Source: Tessaracoccus sp. SD287 (GTDB taxonomy: Bacteria > Actinomycetota > Actinomycetes > Propionibacteriales > Propionibacteriaceae). From it: a stretch of 64,000 nt of DNA. This document shows positions 63,796 through 64,000 of this stretch, piece by piece. Made by a program: the position numbers and the translations under genes. Within the stretch, counting starts at the first letter, position 1; each line of letters starts with the position of its first letter. The stretch lies in NCBI RefSeq assembly GCF_017355265.1, contig NZ_JADIJQ010000011.1, forward strand, positions 39,252 through 103,251, written 5' to 3'. The notes beneath the pieces are model-generated. The model had not been told where the DNA came from. It worked only from the letters and a program-made list of their open reading frames with translations, and ran no database searches.

Positions 63796-64000
63796 ATGAT
63801 GCGCTCGCCGCGTAGATGGCTGCCCGTGCTGGCAATGGCACTGGTGCTGGTGGGCTGCGGCACCGGTCCTGTCGCCAGCACCTCCCTTCCCGTCATCACC
63901 ACGCACTCCGCCGTGCCCACCAGTGGGTCGCCCACCAGGCCCAGTCGGACGACGGCCACGCCCGCCCCGCCGGCTGCATCGTCTGCCGGCCCGACTCGTC
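63796..64000 (+). CDS. Lipoprotein, N-terminal fragment (runs off the window)
   Basis: The gene has no stop before the end of the window. The 68 visible residues contain a signal peptide with an arginine-rich start and a VLAMALVLVGC lipobox, then a serine/threonine/proline-rich linker like that of the 38634-39329 lipoprotein. Another ATG at 63799 is possible. The domain that decides function lies outside the window. Confidence 0.7.
   Translation, partial: MMRSPRRWLPVLAMALVLVGCGTGPVASTSLPVITTHSAVPTSGSPTRPSRTTATPAPPAASSAGPTR

Noticed and set aside
1..64000. tRNA, rRNA, CRISPR arrays, insertion sequences or prophage
   Set aside because: No T-loop-like GGTTCGA context with a cloverleaf, no regularly spaced repeats, no transposase, integrase or phage structural gene was recognised.

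Overview
The window is high-GC DNA from an actinobacterium, most likely a member of the Propionibacteriaceae. This rests on the GC-rich codon use, the many GTG starts, the leaderless promoter style described below, and a gene set that includes a WYL regulator, a tocopherol-cyclase-like protein and DUF-type actinobacterial proteins. It is chromosomal: housekeeping genes (xseAB, ispH, ilvA, rmuC, ychF, tpx, trmL, transketolase) run throughout. I see no rRNA, tRNA, CRISPR array, phage genes or insertion sequence. Genus cannot be fixed from the sequence alone.

Layout. 1-9715 is a conserved core: a CDF transporter tail, xseBA, ispH, ilvA, rmuC, a TetR/membrane-protein pair with a three-site operator, an M18 aminopeptidase and ychF. 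9665-11760 is a less GC-rich accessory patch placed exactly at the 3' end of ychF. It holds an HNH nuclease gene and a DUF2971 gene, each overlapping the stop codon of a ychF-like tail. 11761-14660 holds hypothetical proteins, a tocopherol-cyclase-like protein and a nitrobindin. 14734-19493 contains an arginine/ornithine cluster (a DDAH/arginine-dihydrolase-like enzyme, rocD, an N5-(carboxyethyl)ornithine synthase-like gene and trmL). Three ungapped copies of a 68-bp two-hairpin repeat are scattered through this stretch.

19591-30265 is the most unusual locus. A Tat-exported PIG-L deacetylase with carbohydrate-binding-like domains faces a ROK regulator. The regulator is followed by an ABC importer (lipoprotein, ATPase, fused double permease) and a single protein that joins an argininosuccinate-lyase-type domain to a PfkB sugar kinase. 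Together they look like an uncharacterised import and catabolic system for an N-acylated, probably amine-linked sugar compound.

30294-43536 has small regulators and SRPBCC/ArsR pairs, a class-C-like serine hydrolase that lacks its catalytic lysine, an orphan polytopic membrane protein, a glutathionyl-hydroquinone reductase homologue, tpx, a lipase and a sirtuin. 41840-44453 is a zinc ABC transporter read from a Zur-like box. 44526-49715 has a YeiH-type exporter, an isochorismatase/NCS1 permease pair, a GNAT enzyme and an MFS symporter. 49770-57980 is a DeoR-controlled polyol or pentose/tetrose cluster: RpiB-type isomerase, AraL/NagD-type phosphatase, two near-identical FGGY kinases and transketolase. 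58069-64000 has a WYL regulator with a hydrolase, an MFS/LysR pair, RarD, a second ArsR-SRPBCC pair and a truncated lipoprotein.

Regulatory style. Many genes start 5-8 bases after a TANNNT hexamer with no Shine-Dalgarno sequence, which indicates leaderless transcripts. Genes inside operons instead use ATGA or GTGA overlaps or clear GGAGG-like sites.
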